Origin: Stagonosporopsis chrysanthemi
Lineage: Eukaryota; Ascomycota; Dothideomycetes; Pleosporales; Didymellaceae
DNA length: 64,000 nt
Assembly (NCBI GenBank): GCA_022560025.1
Contig: JAFISE010000108.1
Location: 49,724 to 113,723, forward strand
Reading direction: 5' to 3'
Below, in pieces: positions 32,966-46,200 of the stretch. The position numbers and the translations under genes were made by a program. Under the pieces are notes generated by a model. It saw only the letters and a list, made by a program, of their open reading frames with translations. It had not been told where the DNA came from and did no database searches. The stretch's first letter is position 1. The number at the start of each line of letters is the position of its first letter.

Positions 32966-34630
32966 ATGTCCTCGTGGATATCTCGAGCGACCGAGAATCG
33001 CAATGCTCAGCTGGTGACGACGGCCGTCGTCTCGGGTGTCGTCGTTGCAAGTGCCATTCTCGGTCTCCAAAAAGCGAAGCGCATGTACAGAGTGGCCGAC
33101 TTGAAGGCATCGATACCGGACATCACGGATGACCATCATTCGACCAGGGTGAGTACGCTCCAATCATACCAGCGTTGAGCTTTCACCGAACCTCTCGTCT
33201 TCTGAGCCCTGTGTACACTCGACGATGCCACCTTGGTTTTACAAAGCACAAAATCTGTCAACGGGTGCGTAATTCGATTTCAAACTGACTCCGTCTAGCT
33301 TACCGAATATGGCGCCGCATCCCATGTCTTCCAACCTAGTAAAGAAGATGAGCGTTCTGTGGCGCTCGCAGCTCGCGCCCGCAAAGGCGACTACGATGAC
33401 GATCTGATCCTTGAGCAACTGGCACGTAACCGTGTCTTTCTCGGCGATGAAGGCCTGGAGAAGCTACGCAATGCATTTATCATTGTTGTTGGATGCGGTG
33501 GTGTTGGCTCTCACGCAGCAGCCGCTCTTGCTCGCTCAGGATGCTCCAAGCTACGTCTGATTGACTTCGACCAAGTCACCCTGTCCTCTCTCAACCGCCA
33601 CGCTCTCGCCACACTCTCCGATGTGGGAACACCAAAGGTTCATTGTATACGCCGCCACCTTGAGAAGATCACACCCTGGGCTCATTTTGAATGCCTCAAC
33701 GCTTTGTTCTCTGCTCAGAGCGCTCCGGCTCAGCTAGGTCCCCTTTCTACAGGTCAGGCGCCAGATTTTGTTATCGATGCCATCGATAACATCGACTCCA
33801 AGGTTGCGCTCCTGCACTACTGCTACACAAACAACATCCCCGTCATCTCCTCCATGGGTGCAGGTTGCAAGAGCGACCCAACGCGCCTCTTCATCGGTGA
33901 CATCAGCACCTCAACCGATGACCCCCTCTCAAAATCCACACGCCGCAAGCTGCGCCTACTTGGTGTCAGCTCTGGTATTCCCGTCGTCTACAGCACCGAG
34001 CGCCCCGGCCCCGGAAAAGCCGAACTGCAGCCGCTCAAGCAAGAAGAATTCGAGAAAGGCAACGTCGGCGAGCTCGGCGTGCTGGCTGATTTCCGCGTCC
34101 GCATCCTCCCCGTCCTGGGCACCATGCCTGCCATCTTTGGTCTCAGCGTTGCAAACCACGTCATCCTGCGGCTCACCGGCTATCCCGCTGAGTACCTGCC
34201 CAGCAAGTCGCGAGACAAGATGTATGACGGCATCCTAGGCGCGCTGCAGGGCGCTGAAGAGCGGCTTGCGCGCCATATCACCGGGCAGCCGGCACAGGGC
34301 CTGAAAATTCCCATCACGCAGGACGACGTCGGGTATCTCGTTGAGGAGGTGTACAACGCGCGCAGCATCATCAGTGGCCTTTCGACGAGGCTTTTTCTCA
34401 CTAGATGGAAGAGACCTGAAGGCAGTATCCTGGACGAGAGCACGCCGGGGCAGAAGTGCAGTCGCTTGGTGATGCGCGAGCTGGTGTGCATGACGAAAGA
34501 GGAGATTACGAAGCATGAGAAGGAGGTGCTGAAGGGCGGGAAAAGTGTGGAAGAGGTGTACGGCTCCGAAGTTGTGGCGAAGGTGGAGGCGAGACTGGCA
34601 GAGGAGGAACGTTATGAGAGGTTTAGATGA
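32966..34630 (+). CDS. TCD1: tRNA threonylcarbamoyladenosine (t6A) dehydratase
   Basis: E1-like ATP-dependent enzyme that cyclises t6A at position 37 of tRNAs to ct6A; the yeast enzymes Tcd1/Tcd2 sit at the mitochondrial outer membrane. Exons 32966-33148 and 33299-34630 give 504 aa; the 150-bp intron is the longest accepted among those worked out here. Residues ~15-35 are a hydrophobic segment (LVTTAVVSGVVVASAILGL) likely to anchor it. The ThiF/MoeB nucleotide fold is clear: VVGCGGVGSHAAAALARSG, then LIDFDQVTLSSLNRHA, VIDAIDNIDSK and SSMGAGCKSDPTR. A predicted helical, Glu/Lys-rich C-terminus follows. I cannot say from sequence whether it corresponds to Tcd1 or Tcd2. Confidence 0.93.
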
Positions 34631-37600
34631 GGCGAGGTCAGGATGTATGTGTACATATGTTATATACGTAGAGGTTGTAAAATGTACCCAAGGGCGCGTA
34701 GTTTTGACGCACACAGTGTCTGCGACCATATGTCACTACTGTATAAATCATGAGAGACCTCTTCCTGCCCTTTTGCCCCCCTTACATCCGTGGTAAGCAT
34801 TCAGCGCCAACCGTCCGTCAGAATGCACGCGCTGGGCGGGCTATGAAGTAGACAGGAAAACTGTACCTCACTCCCTTCCCACGCAGAAACTTGCACAGCC
34901 CTGTGAGATCAAACCGGTGATAAAGACATCAGATTACCAAGCTTGCCAGTTGATTATTCTAATAGCCGTTCAGAAGCATGTGTACACATGGCGAGCCGTT
35001 CACGTCGGAGGATGTTTGGGGCATCTCGCTACAAATACGGACAGGAAGCTATTTCAAGCAGACGTCTACTTCCCTGTTTCCTGTGCACATGCATGACGCT
35101 GGTCTATGATAGTTGATTTTGTGGTTTCAAGCTGTGCAAAAGTGGTGGGCTTCATTGCTGAACCATTGGTGATATTATCCTATACATGCAGTACCCTCTA
35201 CTAACTACTGAGGTGCTTGGCCGTGCTAGTCTCCATAGTGAGCACACTTTTCTTCTCTATGCCAGCAACGATGGCGGTATTTGTGAGCAAGTCTGCAAAT
35301 GCTGGTTGACCAGGCTTCGTGTTGTGATCAGCTGCATGGTGTGTAGTGCACTTCAGCACGAAGAGTTTTGGGCTCACGAGCACGATCGATACTGCAATCC
35401 TCATCTCAGGTTTTCCGCGGCACTGACGGCTTCGCTTGTGCAGAAGGCTATTGGATACCAGGTGCTCAGTGTATCGCTGCGGAAGCTTGCACTGAGAATT
35501 GTCTCGGCGATGAGAGCGGGCATAGGTGGTCTTTCAACTTGTAGTAATCTGAGGCTGCTGCTCTCCAAAACGGGATACAATAACAGCACAGGAGCATTAA
35601 CATAGCGATCGAACAGTCCAGCTTGCGTAGAGGACGGATATGGCACTGCGACCGTGTACGCTCCACTCCCGACATTCGAAGGGTCCTACACGTGGAATTC
35701 TTTACGGCTGTGATATGGCTGTGAATTGTACGATAGGTTGTCCAAGCCCAAAGACTCCAGTGCACGGAAGACTCTGCTACGATCAGCACAGACTGTGCAT
35801 TTGTAGTCAATGCTCTGCACGATATCGCATCCCACGAGCCATGCCTTCATGTTAGATATCGGCTGCCATTCCCGCCGAGTATGAAGCTGTCCTTTTGCAG
35901 ATTGTCACATGCTAGTAGCATAACAGCAGTGAATCCGCTATGGTTGACTCTTAGGTTCATCACGACATTATCGATTCTGTCGGCGATACTCGCAAAGAGC
36001 TTGAACAGCTACACCGGCCGAAAGATAAGAGTCCTCGTATAGCTACTCGATGCGGAGTCGATAGTGGCTGCGTGTCGTTCAAAATGCTCTTGGAGTGAGA
36101 TACTATCATGGATACTATGCGCTGCAGCCAGCACCATTAAAGACAAATGCGCTATGGACGCAAGCACAAGTAATTAAAGCGGCCTCTTGTACAGCCGAAG
36201 TATTGGACTTACACAATCAAGCGTATGCCTCCATGTTAAACTAATCAGTGTGTGGTATTGACCGTACGACGTCAGACCACAAAAGGAAAGAGATATAGTC
36301 TAGCCTTCGACCTCTCGACACAGACTTCCCCACAATGAAGGATCTGGGCATGAGGCCGCAAACTCATGAAGCCTGCAATGACTCGGCAGTTGCGAAACTG
36401 CGCATGGAAGCGGCTGTCACGATATCGACTCCACTGCCTGTGCGTGTATATCGATCATGAAACACGCAATTGCTGCGCCATCTGATCATGACGAGGACCT
36501 GTCGCCCAACTTCCCCTATAGCCCCAAGCATTCACCGACTGGGCGAGCGCCCAGACGCCGGGGACAGTCCGCAGCGGCTACTTTCTCCACATGTGGGTCC
36601 GGCATTGGCGACCTTTACTGCGTATATCAGCTGTTGACTGCCGAAGGACACGCAGATATGTATAGAGTATGAGCTATTCTGGAAAGTGGTCGAGTGCACA
36701 CTCATCTATCTTATGCACCTATGCAACCCTCAAAGCTGCAGGAGATCCCCGTCTCTGGTTGCCTGTTGGAGATCGACTCCAGCTTTCATATTATGGAAAT
36801 GCTGATAGGCGGCGTATAGTGTTGTATCTGTAAGCTGCCTTTCTGGGACGTTGACTCGGACCGGCTCAAGCGAGCTTCCCGATCGGTTCATGCACGTGGG
36901 GAAAATCTAGTTTTGATCTGCAGAATGTAGCTCCAGTTGGATGGTGAGGGCAGCATGGGACACCGTTTGTCACGGCGGATGTTGCCGATGGAGCGAACAA
37001 ATGGTTAATGAAAGAACAGACTAGCGTTTTCGCGCCAAGCGCAAGCAAACATTCGTCCAGCAATATGCAAGCGGCCAAAACGGTGTGCGGTTACATCTGG
37101 AAAAACCATTTGTAAGGGGGTATATCGGCCGCCGTTATTACTTTCGATAGAAATCGCGGGTATTGTGACTCGCGAGCTCCTTATAGCGAGGTGCGCAAAA
37201 CGCTTTAACTAGATGCCGAATTGCAGCACCGCACACGCGACACGCGAAGGATTTTCGAGGAGCTTTAGAACGGCCCATGCAGTCAACTAAGGATGCAACT
37301 ATGGAACATCGTATGTACCACAGTATGTAAGGGAAAAGCAGGTTCTGGGATAAAGCGCCGTGCCGTGGCCAGGGAAACGGGTTCGACAGGCACGGCCCAT
37401 CAGATCCTATCCTTGGCGGGTCGAGCTATCGGACGAGGTGATCTCGTCGCTGAAGCAAAGGAGGTCCGATACGACCCCGAACAAGGAGGTGGTTCGGAAG
37501 GCAGAATGCTATCAAATGTTGGCTTTTAGACATTCTTGACACCTATGCGGAATACCTTTCTGAGAGAGCGTGAAGAAGCCACTGCAAACATGTTTGCAGT

Positions 37601-39595
37601 TCGACATTGCATCACTGCGACGTAGGTGTGCGTAGGCGTCGTTCTGACCCTGCATGAGACCCGAAGCCGCTTGTATCCATCTTTTCTCGAACCTCAGCAG
37701 AGTATCGGGGTTGTCGTAATCGAGAAGGCTGGGATGTGAAGCGGTACAGCACTTTTGCAATCCGTAGTTGCGATTCGTAACGCTGCCCCTGTCTTACAGT
37801 CCTATTCCGTGCTTAGCTGTGGCTTGTCAACCGACGACCCGCCCGGGCTCGGAAATCCTTCGACATCCCTGTTCCACGAGCAAACGCCGTTTGTACGACA
37901 GAACCGGGCAAGATGGGAAGGACAGGCCAGACTTCTGTGACAAGCCATAGTAGAATAGTGGCGGCCAAAGGGAAGCTTGGGTGTTTCACGGCGTCTTTGC
38001 ACCTCGCCATGGGCATCGTAATCTGCAGTTAAGGGCTCGACTCGGACTGGGTAATTGAGCACAACTGGGTCAGGGGTTCTTGTCGCGGCTGCTTTCCCAT
38101 AGCCCCGTTCCGGGGGCTCGCAACAAGCAGAGTTGACAGATATGAGACACCACTTAGAGACCAGAATTGCAACAGAAGGTTGAAAATTGTGCGACTACAG
38201 GCTGATGTGACAGCGCTTTGACAGTTAACAGCAGTTGCAGCTACCGCTCCTACGGGCGTCGCGTACCAAGGGCGTAGTCGGCCATAAGTGCGAAAAAGAG
38301 CTTCGTAGAGCTCAGGCTCGATACAGAGTCGACGGATTAGGTTGCATCTACCGCCTGCCCGCTCGGGACCAAGTGTGGCATGCGTGAGGCGAGGGGTCGT
38401 TGTTTCAACGCCTGGTCGCCGTCTGTGGTCTACCGAATGTAGGTTTCGGGATGCATGGGGGGCGGGTTGGTTGGTGACAGGGAGAGGGTCAAGCGCGAAG
38501 GATTTCTTTTTGCCATCGATCGTTTGACGTTCAAGGCAGTGGTGTCACGACGTCATTGTGTTGATGGTGTTGGTGCCTGTCAGGCTTGGACGGGAGAAAC
38601 GTTTCAGCCCACCACCTACCTGCTACCTAGACCCTGGTTTGCCAGCCACGCATCAATGACGGATACGCCCGCTTTTGTGTTACCGGATCTCGTTTGCGCT
38701 CTCGCTGTCGCTCTGGATTTGAACGACTGTTGATTCGTGAGGGCCAGGGAGCGGCGCGCCTGAGCTTGTGAAATGCAGTCATGGGCGCGGAGATGAGCGC
38801 GCTTGCGCCTGCTGAAGAGCGGTCTGAAAGTCTGCATCTTGAAGCGTTGTCGCCAGCAGATGAAAGCGAAAAGCTGCCGTGTAACCAACCTTTTCAACGC
38901 GGCTTCGTTGGGGAAGGCGTAAGTACGATGGCGCGATTGCGATTTGTCGGCAATAGGATCTGGCTGCATCTGCGCTCGTGTCACGCACATGTATGCAGCT
39001 GGGGTTAGATGGACGCACATCAGCGAAACCGTGACAGCCATTCTACCATTCTTTTATAAGCAGGTGTTGACGGTAACGGGCAAGCGCTCGAAATCTTAGG
39101 TATTCCAAGGGTTGATCGACGTAGCTCGCTCAATCTTAGTCTTACGCTGGTCAGCATCGCTGCTATGTAGGCGCTGGGACATGTAGCAGTAGACATATTG
39201 AGAGGAAAGTTTGCATTGAAGATGTTTGGTATAATGCATTCGTTAATCTATGCACTGAAAGTCGCAACGCTAGTGATATCCAATTGGAATATGATGGTGG
39301 GTAGAAAACTACGCTGAAATGCAACTTTTGCAGGCCATGTCTAACAACACAGAAGACAGACGACCGGTAAATGGTATCCTTCGTAAAGACGATAATGAAA
39401 GTCCAGTCTCCACGACCGGATGAGGCAATAATCCACCGTTCTTGTCATAACCATGAACAAAGTCCAAAGAGCCAATCGCCAGGGGTATAGTAACCAATCA
39501 GAAAAGAAAAGCCGTATGGGTAGTCGGGTTATGATGTGGTATGATACAACATATACAAGAAAGTCGTAGAGCTCAGAGGAAGGAGAGAGAAACAA
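34631..39595. other. 5-kb gene-poor region between convergent genes
   Basis: No gene recognised. Frames up to 141 codons occur (35186-35605 plus; 38616-39041 minus), but each has competing frames on the other strand, no domain and no good splice extension. Base composition looks balanced rather than strongly AT-rich, so heavy repeat-induced mutation is not obvious. No terminal repeats or transposase motif seen. It could contain old, decayed sequence or unrecognised transcripts. Confidence 0.45.
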
Positions 39596-42500
39596 TTAGT
39601 TCTCCTCCATAAGAGCTTCTTGGTCGCCAGACTCACGCCAGTCGCGCGAGCGTTCAGAAAGGCGTTTGACACCCGCAACACGCTCAGCCCAAAGGGATTC
39701 GGAGGGCGACCTGAATGTGTAGGCGCGTTGTGAAGAAATGACACCAATTGCTTGTAGTACAGCCTTTCTCGAGTCTCGGCCGAAGACTGCAGGATGATTG
39801 ATCCACTCTAGGCTGGACTCTAATTCAGCGTCGAGTGCATGCATCGTCCTGGCATCGATACCTGCTGCTGGAGTAAAAGGACTGTTCGCATGTGGCGAGG
39901 GAGTGCGTGGTCGAGGATCTCCAGCGGTGCTTTGTGTGGGCGATGAGGTTCCTGTGCTACCATTGATGCTGGGTGCATCAGGTCGTCGCTGACCTGGAGG
40001 TGGCAGAGGGGGTAAACCTCCTTTACCCAGCCCCTTCAAGATACTGCGAGTCTCTTTCAAAAGGTGATGAGCTCGTTCATGCTGGCCACGCGAGACTAAT
40101 GTCAGCGCTCGTGTCAACATGTCTGACGTCAGTAACTCCATGCGGCGCTGAACAACATGAGGGTGAGGAGGAATGGGAGGTGTTGGCGGAAACGCTGTTG
40201 AAACTTTCTTCGGTCCGGACGGTAGCAGAGTGATGGCTAGCAATGATGGCCGGGCCAAGTGCGAGAGAGTCCCTTCTCTAAGGATGTCGCCATAGGTGAG
40301 ATCCGCTTGAATCAAGGGCACTTCTTCAACGCTGAGTGTACGCGAATCATCCTGATCGAGAGGACCTCCCAAGGCTTCAAGTCCGGAAACGATGGTTTCC
40401 CAAGGGTCTTGTGGGAGCTGGTCTGGCGAGCCTGAGTCTGGAGCGATGGCCAGCTGCACTAAGATATCTAGTCAAGATTAGTAACTAGCGATAACCTTTC
40501 AAATCCAGAGTTCTGCATACCTCGCTTGTCTCCGAAGCGCAAATCACCTAGTGCGGCTTCTGCGTCCCTTCCCGTAGCCCGTTTTGTAATTTGCAATGCA
40601 CCACTGATCTTGACGAACTTGGCAGGTGAGCCCTCAGGTAAACGTAACTTCAGCCTAACGTTCTGATGTGATGTGGTTTGGAGAGCTCCGAGACACCCGG
40701 CTGCACACTCGCGAAGCATCATCCAGTCCTTTACGTAAGTGTAGGACGCTTTTGTGCGTGTGGACAGTTCGATCATGGTGTCAGGCTTATGGGTGAGACC
40801 CAGACCAAATGAATGTATGGAAACCCTGATCAAGGCATTAGTCTGGAGCTAGCAGGAGTCAAATTGGAGAACTTACTTTGCAGCCTCGGCGCGAGAGATG
40901 ACGAAATCGACACTCTCAGCATCTGAAGTAGACGAATCGCTGATGAGCATGATGCTTGACAGTGGGTTGCTTGACTTGCGTTGCATCAACAGATCCATGG
41001 CTACGTTGGCACCGTCCACCACGTCTGCACGGAGGCTCTTCTGACCGACAGGCCGGATCGAGTCGAGCACTTTCGGCCAATCTCTCCATGCCTTGCTGGT
41101 CATGCCAACGATGGGGACCCCACCTCCACTCGAGCCAAACGTCACCAGCCCCATGCGATCACGCTCGCCAAGGTTATGGACGAGAAATCGAAGAGTGTCC
41201 CGTAACAGGTTGATCTTCAAGCCTTGCATTGATGAAGAGACAGGGATCACCACTACAACATCGATGGGGACGTGAATTGAGCCGGACAAGCGTGGTTCCG
41301 GCGGACTAATTCGAGGACTAGTGTATTCGGTGGGTGCAGTCATAATCGAGCGTGCGGCACCGTAAGAGGAGTTGACAGAAGACACGCGTTTCGGTCTGCG
41401 GTAATCGTCTTCCTCGGTCCCGGAGTGGTCCTGGTCGTAGTCTGGCAATCCTCTGCTCATGGGTAAGTCGAGACGAATGTCCATCAAGGCTCTGCGCCAT
41501 ATCTCGAGCTGGCTGCGGTCCGGGAATTGTAGGTGGAAGGAGGGAAGCTCTGTTACAGACAGGCTCAGAGTGAGAACAAAGTCATCTGGTGAGTGCTCGA
41601 CCTGGTTCAAGTGCTTCTTGATTAGGATGGAACCCTTCAATGTGCACTTTGTCTTCTTTGACCGAGATGCCTTCGAATCATCCCATTGGGGTTGTGCAGT
41701 AGTTTTCTTTTCCTTCACGCAGATGAGCATCTCCGAGAAGAGGTAGCATTCGAGCTCCTGCCATGATTGTCGGTCCTTCCCAACACGGATCTGACCATGC
41801 AGGCGCAGCTTCCCAAAACGTGAGAAGTCGAGGCCATGCCAGTTGTCGACACGAGAATGCAAATCCTCGGTAATTTCATCTAAGGCCTCTTCAGACTCAT
41901 ATGGTGTGTCGTAATCATAAGCTGCGTGCCTGCTGCGTGCTGGTGATTTGGGGCGCCCAAATGAGCTCTCGGTTGCGCTTGCTATGGAGGGCAGGGGTGG
42001 TGCACCTCGCATGTCTTCAGGGTCTGGCCGCCATTTCCCCTCCACCACCTCGACTGTCACCAAACACGTCAAACTTTGTTGCTGCCGCGACCTGCTCAAT
42101 GTCGGAAACTCGCTCCGGACGGTCACTGTTGGCGCCGGGATTGGGTTCTTCAGAAGTGCACGTGGGCTGCTGAGACTCGTCTCCATGGACTGCACGTCAT
42201 AGTCATGTCGCCGCCCATCCTGCGCTGCCGCGTAATCGTGCGAGGAAGCGACGCCAGTTGCACCACTGTCACTCCGCAAATGCTGACGCGACATGGAGCC
42301 GCCCCGGTCAGAACCGCGCTCACGGCTGTGGCTGCTGTCCCGTTGGCGAGTGTGGTGCGAGGGTGCGAAGCGAGCTGAAGCATCGCTGCCATTGCGAGAA
42401 CGAGTTTGTGTGTGACCGCTGACGGAATGCATGGTCGACTGATTGTCCCATGGCGTCGGCGTAGGCGCGTTGCTCCGTTGGCTGCTCGACTGCGGCGATG

Positions 42501-43210
42501 CGTCAGGTTGCACTGATCGAACGATTTTCTCTGCGTCTTATTGTCAGCATGCCTCAGCAACACAACGAATAGCAATACATACCGAGGTCGATGTTGCCAC
42601 CTCGACTGGTGTCCAACCCAAGAGTGGCATTGCATGTTGGGCACTCCTTGGCTTCAAATTCGCGGATGTATTCGTAGAAGCAAGCTTCGTGGGAGACGTG
42701 TCCGCACGACAGCTGCAGTATGCGTTCGCCTCGCAGCGTGTGCTCCAACGCCTCCTCACATACAGCACAATCGCTGCCTATGAAGGTCCGCTCCCGTCTG
42801 GTACGCGACCTCTCGATGTCGAGCACGGCTGCCATGCCTCGGGCACTGTGTAATGGCACGTGGCTGTCGATGCTACCGTTTTTCCGTTGCGCGTGTGAGG
42901 AGGATGGCTTCGCAGTGGCGGTGGACGAGGTATTATTGGAGCTGCGCGAGCCGGGGCGCAGTCCTCCTAGGAAAGTCATGAGCGGCCTGAGCTCCCAGAC
43001 AAGGTCTCAAAGGTTCAGGGAGGAGGTACCGTCGCTGTGATCTGCAGGGGATCTGAATTCGACAACCTTCCTCTTGTTCTTCTTTTGGTGCTTGTGGCCC
43101 ACCAGACCAAGTTGCTGAAGGTTTGCTTCAATGAGGTTGTGTTGTGAGTGGTGGTGGGGGACACTTGGACGTCGCGAGCCAGACAAAGAAGCATGAAAAC
43201 CGTTCGACAT
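39596..43210 (-). CDS. RING-PH-VWA scaffold, Far1/Ste5-like
   Basis: Exons 43210-43030, 42966-42583, 42530-40877, 40825-40521 and 40458-39596 join in frame to 1128 aa. After a basic start (KKNKRKVVEFRSP), residues ~127-176 are a RING-H2 finger: CAVCEEAL, CGHVSHEAC and CPTC. A Ser/Arg-rich linker leads to a PH domain (~423-540: FGKLRLHGQIRVGKDRQSW, IWRRALMDIRLDL) and a VWA domain (~607-800: IDVVVVIPVSSSMQG, SSIMLISDSST). The C-terminal ~350 residues include a helical segment (MLTRALTLVSRGQHERAHHL) and a Pro-rich stretch. This order of domains is that of yeast Ste5 and Far1, scaffolds of the pheromone MAP-kinase pathway and polarity. The metal site of the VWA domain has Pro in place of the first Asp. 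The first in-frame ATG is at 43210; the first intron (63 bp) is the least certain. Confidence 0.87.
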
Positions 43211-46200
43211 GGGCGAATCCCGGTCCGGAGCAAGTAGCTGGTCTTTTGGTCGCTTCAAAGTCGTTTCAGCATCAACAGAGCATACGGAGGATCGCTGCGC
43301 AAAGCCCGCGGACCAGGTGGGACTTTTGAGTTTAAGGCAGGTACCGGCTCGTTCTGCGACTGTCCAGGGGGGTGCGGAACGTCACGATTCAAGTGCGAGG
43401 ACCGCGGTTCGCGATGCAACTCTACAGCGCAATGGCAGCACTCGGACTTCAGCGACGTCAAAATGCAGAGGAAAAGATGCGTGTGGGGACGGGCGGGATT
43501 GGCTTGCTCTGGTTATATCTTCCGCCTGCCACTGCGACCGAGGTGGGCTGCAGCTACAGCGTTTGCCAGGAAGCCTAGCAGAGAACGGCATGGCTGCAGG
43601 CATCATGCTGCACTTTAGACGCCCCTGTTAAGGCACGACGCCGTCGGCGCCCACGCTCCAGGGTTATTAGTCGGAGCACAGGGCAGCAGTAAATAGGGAG
43701 TAATGGCAGCAAGGTGGAGTCGCGCCACAGGCGCTTTTATTGGTTCCAAAATTACGCTCGACTCGGTCCGAGCGCAGGAAACCCAGAGCGGCGGGCCGGT
43801 CGTTCCCTTGCAAATCGCATGCTGGCATCGGGGAGTTCGCTCACTGTTTGGTGAAACCTGTTGGGCAGTGCCTTAGAGTTCATCTGACATGCAATCGCCT
43901 AGTCTTGCTTGCTGTCTCGGGCACAAAGCATTGCTGCCGAAGCAGCACGCCGAAAGCATCGGCTCCAGGCCGTTTCTGTGCAGGCGCCAGTACAGCAAGC
44001 AATCCGCGGCGGACGGAGAGTCGGCCACAACCAGATGACAAACAGCAGCGAAAAGGAGACGAAAGAGCAAAACCGCCACTTCCCGATTCATCGTCCGGCA
44101 CAGCTTCCAAAGCTAGACGTCGGTATTCGGAAGCTGCCCGTGGCATGTATTCACGGCCACTAGAAGCTGCTTCCACCTTCCGCCCGCCACACTACTCTAC
44201 GCCAGTTTTCTCGCACCCTCATACTCATAGCATGATTCTCACGCCGCGGCCCAAGTTGCCCAATGTTCGCCCTTCGCAATGTGTCGAGTCATTCCTCCGG
44301 ATACAAAGTTTGGAACCGACGGGGCTGGCTCTACAGAGATTGCATACTGTAGGGCTCGCCTCGCGAAAAGGTCCGCCAACTTGCAAGCACCCTCTTCGGA
44401 GTTGATTGGTGCAAGACCTTCGATATCCTTACAGTAATGTGAGGCGTCGTCCACGCGTGCTCTGCAGCAGAGTGATCCTTGACCGAGGTCTAGTCACCCT
44501 AAACCTTATTTCCCTGTTGGCTTAGGATCGAGATCACAAGCAAGCATGCCCCTCTGCCGACAAGGAGTGAATTTGAGTAAGGGAGCAGTCGTCTGCCTGA
44601 ACACACTGACCTTTAGTACGGTTGCTCGAGTCGTCCATTTGGGCATCGTAGTTCGCTGTGCACACTCACAATCCAAGAACACAGGCTGCCATATTGCCAT
44701 TCGCTATGCTCCTTGGTCTCACGCGGGACCTTGCGCAATCGACGCACATGGCAGCCACGCGGTCGCATGAAGTGTGGCAAAAACATGTTGGCGACTTGGC
44801 CACGACGACTTGTAGGTCCAGCAATCAATAATTGATCTCCCACTCAACATTTCAGAGATCTGCATCCAGCGGAAGACTCCGGTATAGCGTCATCGTACCT
44901 TGACACCAGGTATCCCGACCTCTACACATTGGTCGTTCATGCGAGGTGGTCTTGCCTTGTGCTTGCCAATCTTGATTGGACCACGCGTAGGACTTCAGTT
45001 CGACCTGCACCGCGTATTTTGCCTTGAACACACATCAGTCTAGGAAGCCCCAAATCCATGACGATGGATCACACTTCCGGCAATTCACCGACTTCATCAA
45101 ACAACACCCGCGCCTTGTTTGACAATGCTCAAAACTCTTCGGCTTCGAAAGCCGTTGTAAGAAAGATTATGCCTGGCCCAACGTGCAGCCACGTGTGTTA
45201 CAGATGTGGGGGGCTGGATCCTGACATGGAAGTGTCTATCACGACATCTCCACCAAAGCCTCTGTTCTTGTGTTTCAAGTCTCGGGATCAACCATGAAGC
45301 AGTGTTGCGTCTGGATGCTCTGCCGGGTTTGCGAACCCTGATTTGCAGGCGGATGTGAGCATCAGGTCCCCCTCTCTCCACTTACCGCAGCCCCTCGCGT
45401 GTCAATCTCAGCGACTTGTTGTAACGCGTCTAAAGTCACGCGCTCCGTTGTTCTCTATCTCTTCCATGTCGCATACACTGAAGCGAAGGCCATTGCCTTG
45501 TTCTGATTTGCGCTACCGCAGTTTCTTATTTTCGGGCCACCGACTCGCTCATGCTACCAGGTTTGTCTCTCATTTGCCATCCGGCTATGAAATTCGACTC
45601 GTAGCCTATCGGACACAGTCTACTATGTGAGACTCGCTCCGATACCATTTCGCTTCGCCCTCTGGGCCTTAATTTCCCTTCCTATGGACTTCACAATGTG
45701 CAATTCGTACAGCCAGGCTTGCCAACGTACATTCAAGAGTATTGATTGCTCCACACAGGGATTTCAACGACCCAATTGGTGATGAAATCTGCAAAGCTGT
45801 GTTTCAACACCGTGAGCTATTCATATGTAGTGTACTGTAGTGCCCGTAGTGTAATGACGCCTTTGGTGACTGGCGCTTGTCATTCCGTCTTTGCCCGCTT
45901 TGGCTAATACAGCCACGCAAAACCGCTAACTGACACCGTCGAAGCACGAGACAGCCACGCAAAGAACTTGTTTCTTTCTCCGCTCGCTAGAAGACGCGAA
46001 GTTCCAAAGCCAACACCGCACGATGACGCGACCTGTGAGGGTAATTTCCGCTTGAGGGCCCAGCGGGTTCTCCACTTCTTCTCGAAAGACTTATGGAAAC
46101 AGCTTTCACGGCACGCTTGCTGCACTGTCCACTTGAATGCTTTAACGAAATCCGGAGAGGACAATCCACAGAGAGCTGCAGGACGGAGGTAGCAATCAGT

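Noticed and set aside
43740..44405. 221-codon plus-strand frame in the gene-poor region
   Set aside because: Arg/Ser/Pro-rich without a recognisable domain, overlapped by frames on both strands, and no promoter or splice support.
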